Assembly (NCBI GenBank): GCA_003024785.1
Contig: PUQB01000159.1
Span: 414,001-478,000, forward strand
From: Selaginella tamariscina
Lineage: Eukaryota > Streptophyta > Lycopodiopsida > Selaginellales > Selaginellaceae
Reading direction: 5' to 3'
Length of the DNA stretch: 64,000 nt
The position numbers and the translations under genes are program-made. Numbering within the stretch: position 1 is the first letter of the stretch; every line of letters starts with the position of its first letter. The notes beneath the pieces are model-generated. The model did no database searches and was not told where the DNA came from. It saw only the letters and a program-made list of their open reading frames with translations. This document shows, piece after piece, positions 35,941 through 48,826 of the stretch.

Positions 35941-36179
35941 GAACTAATAATTATAAATTATCATAAATTAAATTTTAACTTTATAAGCTAATTATAGATA
36001 TTGTGAAGAAAATACTTATACATGTCTAATTTACATGCATGCATATTTATTTATAAAGCAATTTAACATTTAAGTAAACTCAAATAAATAAATAAAGCAT
36101 CATATATAATTAACTAATTTATTTCTATATTTCATTTCTCATCAATAATTTTTTAAAATATAATAATCTATTAATTTAT

Positions 36180-36590
36180 ACAACAGTAAAACAACCAAGC
36201 TTCAAAATTCACCTTTATATGTTTACATATTCCCCAAAAACATTTTAAGAATGTCATTGTCATTCCTTAAATGAAGTTTAATGTTACCATCTTATGATTA
36301 TTAAACTCACTTTATAAATATTCTCTTGTTTGTATATAATTTTAAACACATTCTCTAGTATGTGTCTGTTTTGTTCAAACCATACGTGTGTATGTGTATA
36401 AATTAGATATATATTGTTTTTCATTTGTATAATGTTTTCTCTTATATAATTACGTCTGTCCTGTTGGAAGCACACAGCACGCACGCACACGCAATTTGGT
36501 TTGTTTACATCACGTGTGCAATATATATGCAGAATGACAAAACCCCAATGGTATATACCGTCATACATTGTGTCAGGACCGGATGAGGCG
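36180..36590. repeat. block duplicated at 54,870-55,340
   Basis: Shared marks include TTAATTTATACAACAGTA, TTTTCTCTTATATAATTACG, and CCAATGGTATATACCGTC. It continues into GTCAGGACCGGATGAGGCG, after which copy A has about 300 bp more (to 36,860) with open frames on both strands that are not recognised. Confidence 0.7.
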
Positions 36591-37175
36591 CCGGCTTGAT
36601 TGCGGAAATCGTGTAAAAATCTAGCATTTTTGTGAAAAGGGGTCGGATAGTAGCTAGTAGCTACATATGGAGCCTGTATTCTTGTACAGCTGCGAGGATT
36701 TGGATGAGACTCCACTGCTTCTGTGTGGTTTGTTCGCTCAGATACCGACCTCGAAAGGGATACTCCAGCAGTTACCTCACGATGTTAATCGTTCGCTCCC
36801 AGTAATTTCAAGTTGGAGGACTGGCAGAATTACATTGATACTAGAAAACATCATATATTCATCAACTTATGTAGCATGATGGTTCACACACACACACACA
36901 CAAAAATATATGCATATTCTTAAAACTTCTTGCTTGTATATTAAGAAAAGGCGTAATGCCTCTGTATATTAAAGCATGTATATTGTTTAAATTAGTTGTA
37001 GTGGTTCGTGAATTATATAGAATTAAGTAAACTACTAGAACATATAATATAACGTGTGTGTAGTGTTTAATATTTACTGGAAACAGAATATTTACTGGAA
37101 ACAGAAGAAGTAATCTCAACGTGTTACAATCTATTATCAAGTTTTCATTCTCTCGTAAGTAAGTTAATTTCCTAA
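36591..37175. other. spacer with unrecognised GC-richer patch
   Basis: 36,591-36,860 is GC-richer and open on both strands (for example YKNTGSICSY and VATSYYPTPFHKNARF on the minus strand), probably a decayed exon of unknown origin. 36,861-37,175 is AT-rich with a CA run. Confidence 0.25.
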
Positions 37176-37179
37176 TGCT

Positions 37180-38082
37180 GTCCTGGCCGTGGATACTCCT
37201 ACAAACTCGGAAATAAGATTACGGAAGATCGTACGCTCTAAATCGACCCTGATTTCCACCCTTTCGTTCTCGCAGCTGTACACATACCAACTTTCATTAA
37301 ATCATCCACCAATCCCAACGTCATCTCCCTCCACGTCAGAATATACTCACTAACTTCCGCTACCAGGTTCGCACATGGCCGGTAGTTACCCTCCCTATAC
37401 AGGTTAAGTGCCTCGCCTATACATCCATATATCAACTTCTGGCACCAAGGGGCATCACTGAACCTGCTACTCTCTTGCTGTATAGAACGCTGCTTCTCTA
37501 ATCTCTCTAGTACGTCCTCACAACTTGTCCAATCGCGGACTTCTCTTATTTACAATAATATCTCATCGCCTTCAAAGCTTGTCGGTTCTTCTTCTGCCTC
37601 CCAGAAACTTAAGCTGTATAGGGATTTAACAAGCGTAGTCTCGGCTTTGTTATCTAGTAAAAGAAGGCAAAACACTGGTTAAAGACACAAAAGGGCCTTC
37701 ATCACTAGCTTCAGATGGTAAGGGGGAAGAAAAATCCAGTACGGGGCTGGCATATACGATGCTTATCCTCGATGTCTTGTTTACATTTACCATGCTTGTC
37801 CAATCCTAACAGGCATATTCTCACTTGACATTTTGAGCACATGTTGCTAACAATACATTCTATACACAATGTTCCATGATAGACCGAATATGCATTAAAA
37901 TTCTTGAAAAGATAAATGTAACCCGCACCACGCCAGGTCCAGATTAATCGCACCAACTTATGAAGAACAATGCTTTGAAAATTATTAACCAAAAACTTCT
38001 GTAGATATTTACATGATGGTTTACACACACAATATATATATATACATATATATGTATTATGTTTAAAAGTTTTTGCTTGCAT
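37180..38082 (-). pseudogene. DUF4378 (TRM-like) C-terminal fragment, copy A
   Basis: Minus-strand blocks: MCSKCQVRICLLGLDKHGKC and RTGFFFPLTISEASDEGPF (about 37,690-37,850), NKAETTLVKSLYSLSFWEAE (about 37,600-37,660), ERLEKQRSIQQESSRFSDAP and CIGEALNLYREGNYRPCANL (about 37,350-37,510), then ENERVEIRVDLERTIFRNLI and SEFVGVSTARTA (37,187-37,275). The last part is the cleanest DUF4378-like C-terminus in the window. Several frame changes lie between blocks, and upstream exons are absent, so a truncated gene is likely. Confidence 0.5.
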
Positions 38083-38164
38083 ATTAAGAAAGGCGTGCTT
38101 CTATTGAGTTATTGAATCGCCAAAGGAAGAAAGTCCGCGTATACTTTTTTAGTGCACTATAATA

Positions 38165-41070
38165 TATAATATTCTACACTAGATCCAAAGTAAATGCATG
38201 TGTGTGTGTGCGTGTGCGTGCAAATGCTGTTGAAGTTATACTCCAATTTTGCCTGCTCTCTAGATGTTTGTTTTACATCTGCACAAGTGGAGAGAATGTG
38301 GAGGGAGAGTTGAGCATTGTTCTTGCTCTTTCCGAGTGTTGTTCAAGAAACCCGGTTTGTTTGTGCACACCTTACAGATGTGCTTGACTACACGTAATGG
38401 GTGAACACTCGTTTGTGTGTATATACACATTTATACTAACATACGTGTCTGTGTGCGTATCTATGTACGTATAGACTTGGGTTATGCGTCTTTCTTGTCT
38501 ATGACGCTGGAGGTATAAAGATAGATGGTGGATATCGTTTATAAAAACATATAAGCGACTTGCGTATATATACGTGAGAGGATATAAAACAGTACCTCTC
38601 ACGTACATTATATATCCAAATAAAAGAAGGCCCTCTTTCTGTAATTTTTATACACCTACAAATATTCTTACAAATCTTCAGTGGTTTCAGTTGATGATGT
38701 ACCTCCAGCTTATACAGAACGTAGGTGTGTATTGAGATGATAAACCTTAGGCTTGGGAGTCAAAACGACGCGGCCAATGAAGGACAAAGTGGAAGACCTA
38801 TCTCTTTTGCAGCTATGGCGCCTCTTGTGAAGCTCGGTTCTCAGGGACTTGATGTCTCAAGCAGGGACTTGGCTGCGCGGGCATGTCTGCTTTTTATGGC
38901 CCTCCAAAGCCAGAAGAAGAAATGGTTGCTCTCATTCGCAAGGCCATTGAATCAGGCATCACTTTCATGGACACGGCAGATGTGTATGGACCTCACACAA
39001 ATGAGATCTTACTAGGAAAGGTATGTCTAACATCTTGCATGCCATCGGCGTGTAGTACACTGTTTGTGTTCTTAGGCAATCAAAGGGTACAGAGCGAAAG
39101 TGCAACTTGCAACTAAGTTTGCCAATTCCTTCGATGAGAAAGGAAACTGGAGCATCTATGGAGAGCCTGAATATGTTCGTGCAGCTTGTGAGGCAAGCTT
39201 GAAGCGACTGGATGTCGATTGCATTGATCTGTATTCAGCACGTGTGGATACTAAAGTTCCAATTGAAAATCACCGTAAGTTGTGTGTGTGTGTGTGTGTG
39301 TGTGTGTTTGTTTGAGATTTAATTAAAGAGACAAATCTTAATTAGGTTGGGGAAATGAAAAAATTGGTGGAGGAAGGCAAAGTCAAGTACATCGGTTTGT
39401 CTGAGGCATCTTCTTCTGATATCCGTCGTGCTCATGCTGTTCATCCCATCACAGCGGTGCAAATTGAATACTCTCTCTGGTCTCGCGATGTTGAAGAAGA
39501 CATCATTCCAACTTGCAGGTATATTCGATGCAATATACTATATATGTAACTTATTCTTTGTACAGGGAGCTAGGAATTGGAATAGTTGCATACAGTCCTC
39601 TGGGGTAGGCTTTTTTCTCTGGAAAGGCTGTTGTGGAAGAGCTTGCAGAAAATGATTTCCGTAAGGTACACACGCGCGCGCACACACACACACATATATA
39701 TGATGATGATTACAGACGAATCCAAGGTTCCAAGGTGAGAATCTGGAGCGAAACAAGGTGAATACCAGAAGTTGCGTGAGATAGCTACAAAGAAGAATTG
39801 TACCGCTGGCAGCTTGCACTTGCATGGCTCCATAGCAAAGGCGATGATATTGTGCCCATCCCAGGCACGACTAAGGCGAAGAACTTGGAGGAGAACATTG
39901 GTGCTCTCAATGTTAGTCTCTCTCAGGAAGAGGTCAAGGAGATTGAGAATGTTGTTTCTTCTGGTGCTGTCCATGGCAATAGATACGCCGACATTCACAT
40001 GTCCAATACTTGGAGATTTGCATTTACACCTCCTCTCTCTCTTGGAAGAAGTAGAAAGACTTTCGATGTCTTATGATGTTTACAATAAAACTGAATAATG
40101 TGAGCGTTACTGACGTTAATCTGAACGTGTTAAAATCTATTATCAAGTGATTTCATTCTCTGTTATTCTCCTCATGCTGTCCTGGCCGTGGATACTCCTA
40201 CAAACTCGGAAATAAGATCTTCGATCGTGTTACGCGAGATCGTACGCTCTCAATCCACCCCGATTTCCACCCTCTCATTCCTAAACCCCCTCCACTTACC
40301 ACATATCAGCTTCCACTAGCTCATCCAACGTCATTCCCTCCACGTCAGAGTATACTCATTAACTTCCGCTACCAGGTTCACATGGCCGCCAGCACAAGGT
40401 TAAGTGCCTCGTCTATACAACATCAACTTCTGGCACCTGCTCTCTTGTTGTATACAACGCTGCTTCTCTAATCTCCTAGTACGTCCTCTGTACACTGCCC
40501 GAGCTGGAGAGGACTTCTCTCCTTCAAAGCTTGTCACGATTGTATCTAGGGTCTGGTAAAACAAAGGAAAAACACACAAAAGGGTGTTTAAAGGTTTTAC
40601 CTTCGTCACTAGCTTCGATCCAGTACGGGCGCTGGGCTCGTGTCCTCGGCAGTAGCACAAGGTGTTTTTAGATGGATCACTAGGGTCCAACGGCAGCTGC
40701 AATGGTGTGGTTTAATGTTGGCTCTCTTCGAAATCTTCATCATCAACTGGAGAGAAAAAGCATTACAGAAATGCAATGCACACACAATACAGTAACCAAC
40801 TATGTAATTACCCAGAGGACTTTGCTCGGAAGATCATCACAGCGGCTAACATTGGGATCGTCCGGTGGAGATCCTTCCACTCTTCTTCTACTTGAGGGAT
40901 ATTCCTTGTTCACTCCTAATGGACTAGTGCTATTCGTCTTGCCGAAACTTTCACACATTTTTAAGAACTAAAACACGCGCACACACACATTTTTGTTACA
41001 TATGCATGCATATCTCAATTCCAAGCCTACATACATAAATAATATGTGTAGATGTATATACAGATATGTA
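38165..41070. repeat. right arm of AKR/DUF4378 inverted repeat
   Basis: Reverse complement of 15,960-18,900; carries AKR (plus) and DUF4378 (minus), again tail to tail. The outer end at 41,070 falls just before an additional DUF4378 exon (41,090-41,240) that the left arm lacks, so the duplication breakpoint cuts that gene. Confidence 0.85.
38815..40076 (+). pseudogene. aldo-keto reductase, right copy
   Basis: Five-exon paralogue of the gene at 17,094-18,319. Exon 1 starts [15 protein letters not shown], loses one base near 38,860 and regains the frame as [15 protein letters not shown]. Exon 2 has ATKFAN but reads [10 protein letters not shown] where the left copy has [11 protein letters not shown]: three bases are lost overall near 39,233-39,241, removing the catalytic His. 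Exon 3 is intact ([20 protein letters not shown]). Exon 4 has a stop where PLGRGFF is expected (near 39,604). Exon 5 keeps [18 protein letters not shown] but ends differently ([14 protein letters not shown]). With a missing catalytic residue and several breaks it is probably inactive. Confidence 0.7.
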
Positions 41071-41243
41071 TATACTTGAAGCTCCTTGAAAGGATAGTTT
41101 TCAGGATCTCCTCTAAGCTCTTGTCAGCAAGAATATCATGTTCAATGTGGACCATCTCCTCATTATGTAGCTTCTCTGGGGATAAATCAAAGATCGGTTT
41201 ATCGCTGTTTGGAATATTCCTCTCTTTCAAAACATTCAGCAAC
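40175..41243 (-). pseudogene. DUF4378 (TRM-like) gene, right copy
   Basis: Minus-strand blocks: NVLKERNIPNSDKPIFDLSP continuing through EKLHNEEMVHIEHDILADKS to KTILSRSFKEL (41,083-41,243), then GSPPDDPNVSRCDDLPSKVL (about 40,820-40,880), the region of 40,545-40,660, RRLEKQRCIQQES (about 40,455-40,490) and the DUF4378-like tail near 40,190-40,320, which has the same in-frame TGA as the left copy. The first block is the most N-terminal seen for this family in the window. It is tail to tail with the AKR copy. Confidence 0.5.
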
Positions 41244-41310
41244 ACATAGATGTGTGTGTGGTGCACGAGTATAGAAAGTACAAACATGAGTTTCACCTTC
41301 CTCTTCCAGT

Positions 41311-41815
41311 ATTATAAATTACGACAGAATATTTGGGACAAAGAAGAAGAGTACGTGAAGAACAGGGGTAACGAGGAGAAGGTGAGCAAGGAGGAGAGTA
41401 AGGCTAAGTTGCTGCAGAAGAGTGAGAAGTCTTTGCTGCGGAGGAAGCCTTTGAGCAAAGCAGAAACAGTTTTAGCTCAAAGAAGAAGGTACGTGTTTGT
41501 GTCGCGTGCGTGTGTGTATAATATATAACATGTTTTTAATATACTTGTCGAAGAGAATATGCATCATCCGAGTGCGGATATGATGTTCACCGTCGAGTTC
41601 GAGATCCACCCTCACGAGGCTCAATCTTCCACTCCGTTTAATCTCAGAACCATGCAAGTCCACAGCTCTATGCAATGCGGCATGCAAAGAGTTGCTGTCT
41701 TACGACGTAAACCTCCGTCTGGCATTGTGGCCCTCACCCGAGCAAGCATATACAAAGATCATGCATGAAGGCATGGAGATAAGCAGACATCGTGAAGGTA
41801 AGTGACATAGAGACA
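41311..41815 (+). other. unrecognised two-exon gene fragment
   Basis: After TTCCAG at 41,310 an exon encodes YYKLRQNIWDKEEEYVKNRG and continues Lys/Glu-rich to KSEKSLLRRKPLSKAETV, ending at a GTACGT donor near 41,490. A second exon (about 41,560-41,800) contains CNAACKELLSYDVNLRLALW and PSPEQAYTKIMHEGMEISRH before a GTAAGT donor. An inverted paralogue is at 51,400-51,840. Highly charged and helical at first; no family is recognised. Confidence 0.4.
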
Positions 41816-41829
41816 CTTCTAAGTGTGTT

Positions 41830-43490
41830 AGTCAATATTATTTTAATATACACTTGCACTTCCTATTTGTTAATATAATTGAATTTGGCACTAACATTAT
41901 TCAAAACTCTGGCTTTACAACTTCTGTAACTAAATCTAAAACACTACATATGATGAAAGTCTCCGACTTCTATATATATGACTATGAAAGAATATCTTGT
42001 ATACACTGTTCACATCCAATGTCCATGCAAAACTAACTCTTTGAGAATATCCCAACCAAAATTAACTTAATAAAATTTCACTTTTGGCACTTATACCTTG
42101 GTGGCTCAGTTTTTGTCTTTTTATAATTTTCTATTGTATATGTACTTTTAATTGAAGAATGATATGTCCTATTGTGCATGCACGCATGTGTGTGTGAGTG
42201 GACGTATGTGTGAAAGAGAGAAAGAAGTAAAACATGAAGCAAGCAATAAATAAAGAACTATATGTGCATGTTTTGTGCTTGTGGTTGTATATAATATCTT
42301 TCATGCACATGAATGCATATATGCAAAATTAATAAACACTATATTAATGGATGACACCTCTCTGTAAGTGCAACAAAGCCAACCACAAACCAACTTTTAC
42401 AAATTTGGATGGACCGTAGATGATTCACTCTTAAGAACTTCTTATATAACCATGTAAAGATCATTCTTTATTACTATAACTAATAAACCATCAACTTGTA
42501 ACATCATCCATATGTGTATATTACAAGTACATTTGTATATTATATGCTGCTTACTCATGAGAGATATTAAGAGAGTAACATAGTTTTCATTAAATAAACA
42601 TGCATACATGTATATATCTATAATATTCAAAAGTAGACGTGTCATGCTTATAGTGTTTGTTTCTAAATCAAACATATCAATATTAAGGTTTGCTTTATCT
42701 TAATATATGCAAGAATTAAGATGGTTCAAGTGAATGTGTTTCTTGAGTATTTTAAGTTAATGCCTCACTTGTAGTTTACTTGAACTCTTTAAAAAGCTGA
42801 TGCCAATGTCTAAACTAAACAAAACAACATATTCTTTATTTATTTAAAATCTATATTGTTGATTATTTCACAAGTTTAAAAAATGTGATACTGAGAGTGT
42901 ACATTATGTAATTTTTGAGAAATGAAATATGAATAACATACTATTTTAAAATGTCTAGTTTGTGCAAATAAAGATAAAGTTTTATAGGCATTTAACTTCA
43001 CATTTTTATTAAAGAATTTATAATTTATAAATACTTAATTAGTTTTTATTTATTTAAAGAATGAGAAAAAATAATAACAAAAAATAAAACATTAACATAG
43101 TTCAACATTTGAATTTTAATTATTATAATTTCAAATATGAATTTTAATTGTAATATGATTATTAGTATTGGGTTAAGAATATATTTAAATCATTTTTTGT
43201 AAAATTTTTCTTTTTTTTTATAAGATTATTGTCACAATAAGGTTACAAATATGGTGGCTTTAAGAATTTTAAAGCCTTTAATATTGGAGGAAATCCAAAT
43301 TATAAATTTCTTTCAATTAAACTAATGTAAAAGCATAATTAATTTTTATTTAATCCAACTTTTCGATCATCTCTTATTTTTAAGCTGAATTTATGCTTCG
43401 AAGAATAAGAGTTAAAAAATGAAATAATAATTTAAGAATTAATGAGTAAGAACAAAGAATTAATAAGAAAAAAATAAAAAACTAATGAGA
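41830..43490. other. AT-rich DNA, no feature seen
   Basis: AT-rich sequence with short open frames only. At 42,545-42,590 it echoes the end of the fragment at 19,090-19,125. Nothing else is recognised. Confidence 0.4.
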
Positions 43491-43716
43491 AGAATATAGT
43501 ATGTTTTATATTATTAATTTGAGTAATTGTACATTGAATTGACAATAAGTTAAATAGCATAACTTTTAATCATGAAACAATAAACTCAAAGAGAGCTTTA
43601 GGTACAACAAAATCAAATACGAATTCGATAAAAAAAATGGACGAACATGATATGTCTTTTAAGCTTTGCATGTTGTGAGTTCGAAAAGGATTTACTATTT
43701 AGTTTTTTAAGGAATG

Positions 43717-43721
43717 AGAAG
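43717..43721. other. empty site matching the solo-LTR insertion
   Basis: In the reverse complement, AAATCTTCTCATTCC reads through without interruption; at 60,432-62,190 the same words are split by a solo LTR flanked by CTTCC. This arm never carried it. Confidence 0.75.
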
Positions 43722-44175
43722 ATTTAAAGTGTAACAATAATTAATTTAGCTCACTCATAGGGATAGGGTATCTTGTTGTACTTTATTCATAGGGATGTCA
43801 TGTTGTACTTCATCTACAAGAGCATTATAAAATATAACACCCATTGGGGCATCCTCTTGTATACCATCCACAAAAATATCTTATTTTATACTCCCACATG
43901 ATTATTATGTTGTGTACTGCCCCATAGGCTCCATCCTCAAACCAATCAATTTCATTTATATATATTAAGACGATGTCTCTCTTCCTCACAAATAAATGCA
44001 TATGCAATAGAATTAAATACATGTTAATTGCTAACATTTGGTTTATTGAATGTTCATCATTTTATTATTTTCATAGGAGTAGATACACCAAGAGCTTTTA
44101 AAGGCAAATGGTTTTGTAGATGTACAACTGTAAACAAAGGTTCAACCTAGAACTTAGAGGGAACATAACCATATC

Positions 44176-44439
44176 ATGAATGGTCATTCCACAACTTTAT
44201 TTTATGCATGTTCATATGGAAACATATTTTTGTGCATTCGTACGTTAATGTACAACAAAATTATTAGAAATAATGGATCTATCAAGTCACATATATCGTA
44301 CAAAGAGTTCTCATATGAGCTCTTGTTTAGCTTCCCAAACACATTGCTTAAACATCTCCTCAAGTGTCTTTCACACATCTTGAGAGGACACTTTGTTATG
44401 AATGAGACTTGCTTTGTTGCTAAGAAACATGTCAAATAA
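44176..44439 (+). other. open frame in repeat arm, probably not a gene
   Basis: 87 codons; the inverted partner at about 59,735-59,985 does not keep it open in the same way. It lies behind the copia relic and may be element-derived. No motif is recognised. Confidence 0.2.
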
Positions 44440-44639
44440 GTAATGTTTTGTCACATGTTCACTCTTGAAACTCTACTACTTGGAGATTACTAACCTCCTT
44501 CTGTAATGCTTCATATTGTTGTAGACTAAGCTAAGTAGGACCAAAGCTTCTTCTCATGCAATAGCACTTCATATTGTTACTGACTAAGTTGAATAGTGTA
44601 AAGACTGAACAAAAGAAATGAAATAAAAAAAAAAACTTT

Positions 44640-45560
44640 TATTAACCAATTCTTTTTATTGCAATTACTCTAGCCCTTGTACACATATATATAATTCATG
44701 ACATTCCGACTCCCACTCAAGTTGAGCTGGAGAGTCTTGCCTTTTGCATACCAAGAACTTGTGTAGTCATTGGAATTTTCTTAAGGGAAGCACTTTTATG
44801 AATATATTCACCACTTGGTTTGTTATGTCACAATAAACTAGTTTCACCTCTTTCAAAGCAACCTACTCACTACACTTGGATATTTTTCGTCCTTTGGTGG
44901 AAACGGGGGTTCTTTGTCAATGCTATGGGTCCTTGGTTGTCGCAAAAGAGAGCTATAGCATCATCTTGTGTGTAGCTCAATCCTTTCAACAATGACCTGA
45001 GCCATATTATGCACTTGAGTAGTTGCTACATACTCTGCTTTTGTGCTTAACAAAGTCACAATGGGCTGGCGTTGGCTACTCCATGTAATTGCTATGCTTC
45101 ACAGGTTAAACACATAGCTTGAAGTAGATATGTGCTGATCTATTTCCCTAACCCAATCAGCATTTGTGTATCCCCGAAGCTTAATGAAGAGTAGCTCTAG
45201 ATGTTGTTTGAAGCACAAGATGTAGTTTGTTGTCCTTTTCAAGTACCTTGAGATTTGTTTCACTGCTTCTCAATGCTTATATCTAGGATTGGCAAGAGAT
45301 TGTGAAGCCACTCTCATTGCATATGCATTCTAGCTTGGCACAAACCATAAAATAGACTAAGTTGCCTACCATCTAGTGGTATGGGATTTGGTCCATCACT
45401 ACTTCTTTTGCTGCTGTTTATGGAGTCATGTCTCTATTGAGGTGAAGACCCACCTCCAATGGAATCGAAGTTGAATTTACATCACTAAGCTAGAACTTGT
45501 TAAGTAGCTCTCTGATATACTTTTTCTGAGAGATCTTGATGATTTCCTTTCTTTTTTCCC
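44640..45560 (-). mobile_element. Ty1/copia relic, left copy
   Basis: Reverse-oriented, broken fragment of a Ty1/copia element: the end of pol (RNase H region) plus the stretch behind it. It is the inverted partner of 58,556-59,560, with the same internal border (GAAAGGAAATCATC), so both came from one duplication and not from two insertions. Old and non-functional. Confidence 0.75.
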
Positions 45561-47323
45561 TAAAGTGTAATGTGTTTCAGGGTTTAGCTATTTCTAAGTT
45601 CTAGAAGTACTTTCACTTTCGATTAACACGTTTAAATTCTGCATAAAGAGTTTTTCTTAAGATCTATAACTCTTTAGAAAATACCTGCTTGGTAAGTGGG
45701 TGTGAGTTATGGACTCTAATGTCAAGGGTAACACTTGAAAAACAACTTCCAAGTTGCATGCCATGTTACTTTCTTATGTTTGCCCATGTTACTTTACCTT
45801 ACCATTACATAAGTTATTTTACCTTACAGTTGTCCATGTTACTTTACCTTAAGTTTGCACAGGTTAATTTACCAAACACTTCTACAAGACACGGCAAGCT
45901 AGTTTATTTGGCTTACAAACTAAGTCTTATGAAATATGCTAAATCTACACATTATTAAAAAAAATTCTTAAGGTGGATAACATATGATTTGAGAACGGAT
46001 AGTGTCCATTGAGTCTTGGCTTAGGTCAAGATTCAAAGATTAACAATAGTGTGCAAATAGTACAACAAAAGTTGGGTATTAACATATAAAATATGTTTAG
46101 CAGTTAGTTCAAAAATGCAATGTAGTCAAAATACTGTCTAATGTTTGTAGTATTTCAATGATGCTAGCTACAAGTAATTTAAGATGGAGTAGTTTGTTGA
46201 GTTCAAGTCTATTGAATAAAGTATAACATGAAACCTTAATTAGTTGTAAGTGCGCACTCTGTATTCAAATTAGTTAACTTGGCTAACTCGATTACAGTTG
46301 TATCTTATATAAGATCGTGATGGAGACCTGGGATAATAGCTTGTTAATTTGGCATTCTTATCAATATAGTTTTGGGGTAGATGACATGATTTCTAAAAAC
46401 AAAGTGTTGAAAATATATGTTTACATTTTCGGTTTATTGAGTATAAGACTTGCATAGTAAAGGCGTTTGGTGCACACTTATGCATTTCATTATTGAAATT
46501 TGTAATGTTGTTTGCAATATGGGGATTGATTAGTTTAATCTTTTGAACAAAGTTGATTCCTTGGTTAACAAGAACATTAAATTTAAGATCTCCATTTTTA
46601 CTTAAACACTAGGTAAGAAAGCTTGCTAATTTTTTAAGTATGTTGAGAATATCCGTGATGCATGAACATTTGAGTATATGGGGGTTTTGGTGCATGTATC
46701 TCTTTAGTAAAGTCAATATTCAATGAGATTTTAAAAGTTGGTGCTGATTTTTGATATTGACTTCATCTTTAAGTCGAACACAGTTATTTAAAAAGTTTGT
46801 TTCTACATCATGGTTGTAAATGTGGGCACTCAGAGAACATAAAAAGTATGTATCTTCAATCCTCTAGAATATCGTGACTTTTTTTTACTCAAGATTTGAT
46901 GGTGTTCCTTGAATTTGGTTCAATATCTGTGAAAGTACGATGTTGAGTTACTAAGATAACTCAAGAAAAGTTCTCTAGCATATGGTCTAGTATTCAATTT
47001 GAGAATATGAGGTTTTCTATCACCTCATTTATTAAAATATTTATACTCTAAACTTTAAAAGTATTTGTGATAGTTTTTTCTAAGATTTGTTATAAATGAC
47101 TTAGCAAAGTATGGTATAATATTTGTTAAATATTGATATTGGAGATCTCAATATAAAGACTTGGTTATGATCACATGAGGTTAATCGGGAGATAAAAATA
47201 TTTAAGAGAAGAGATTTCACTTTAAGGTAGTACTTTAATATTGTAGCTTGAAATGCAATATTCAAATTACTTGAAAAATGAAAAAGAGTTTCTTAATATA
47301 TTACTAGGGGAGCAATGTAGAAC

Positions 47324-47417
47324 TTTAAGGGATTGCTAGATGTTCAATTAAATAGTGTATCTTAGTTCAATGTATTAAAATATTGAATTAAGATACACTA
47401 TTTAATTGATCCCTTAA
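47324..47417. repeat. small hairpin in the palindrome centre
   Basis: AATTAAATAGTGTATCTTA near 47,346 pairs with TAAGATACACTATTTAATT at 47,390-47,408 and the pairing continues to CCCTTAA. Copy A lacks the second half, so copy B gained it locally, as a templated fold-back might do. Confidence 0.7.
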
Positions 47418-48826
47418 AGTAAGAACATCGATTCATCAAAATGTAAGGGTTGTATTATGAATATGGATTTAGTTGAAATGAACTGAATTTCAGTTTTTTG
47501 AGATGAAAATATAATGCTACTTCAATATTCTAAAGAACCGTTTAGAGACTAAGAGAAATCATGAATCAGCATTTGGTTCATATAACTGATTTAATAAAAT
47601 AATGAATTTCATATTAATGTTATCATAACATTGAAGTGTCATACTAACTTCATGTTTAGTTATATCTCATAAGTCAGTTAAACTACAAAAGTACCACATT
47701 CTTCCCCAAGCAATTATTGAAAACTCTTTTCATTTTTCAATTAACTTGAAAATGTATTTCAAGTTACAATACTAAGGTACTATCTATCAAAGTGTCAGGC
47801 TCAGATCCATTTAAGTCTTTATATCCCATTAGTATAATCACTTCCATGTGATCCTAACCAAATTGCAATATTGAGTGTTCATGTCTCAATATTCATCAGA
47901 TATTGTATTATACTTTGTCAAATCATTTATAACTAATCTCAAAGAGACAATCACAAATACTTTCAAAATCTTAGAGTATAGATATCTTAACAATTGAGGT
48001 GTTAAAAACCTTATGTTATTGAACTGGATATTGAATCATATGCTAGGGAACTTGAATCACGATCATCAAGAAGGGAAATCATATTTTTGAGCTAATTTAG
48101 TAACTCGTCATCGTACTTTCATAAACATTGAACCAAACTTAAGAACACCATCAATCCTTGAGATAAAACTGAAAACAAACCAAGGAACACCATCAAACCT
48201 TGAGTAAAAAAATTCTTACTTTTTAAATATTTGAAGATACATACTTTATATATTTTTTAAGTGCCCACATGGTGCAAAATTAAGAAACCGACTTTTTTAA
48301 ATATCATATTCAATTTCAAGATGAAGTCAATATTGAAAATCAACACTAACTTTTAAATCCTATTGGATATCAACTCTTTTAAAGAGGTACATGCCCAAAA
48401 TGAATATCCGATTATTTCTAGCTCATTCACACATTCAAACATAATCTATTGAACTTAGTAAGTTCCTTACTTAGTTTAAGTAGCATGGAGAACCTTAACT
48501 ATGCTCTTGTTAACTAAGGAATCACCCTTGTTCAAGAGCTTATCCCTATAGTGCAAACAACATTACAGCTTCCAAGCTTAAAGAGTTAATAAAAAAAAAA
48601 TGCACAAATGTGCGCCAAATGCTTCACTATATAAGTCCTTTAATACTTAATAAACTGAAAACGTAAACATATGTTTTTAACATTTTTTGTTTTTTAATAA
48701 ATCACACCATTTACCCAAAATGCACTAATAAGAATGCAGTATTAAATCCTCTATGTTATAAATTATTATTCATTTCTTTATCAAATCCTATATGAGATAA
48801 CTCTTATTAATCAAGTTAGCCAAACT

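Larger units (their letters stand above)
43500..47385. repeat. left arm of second inverted repeat
   Basis: Pairs in reverse with about 56,570-62,400. Matching parts: 43,500-44,460 with 59,700-62,400 (less the solo LTR), the copia relic 44,640-45,560 with 58,556-59,560, and 45,563-47,030 with 56,570-58,245. The 58,246-58,555 piece (primer site and LTR end) has no partner in this arm. Confidence 0.75.

Noticed and set aside
39570-39998. 142-codon minus-strand frame opposite the right AKR copy
   Set aside because: Antisense shadow; the left AKR copy has the same kind of antisense frame and the sense strand carries the conserved motifs.
43825-44037. 70-codon minus-strand frame, with partner at 60,127-60,321
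   Set aside because: The frames in the two arms differ in length and ending, and no motif is recognised; likely non-coding duplicated DNA.
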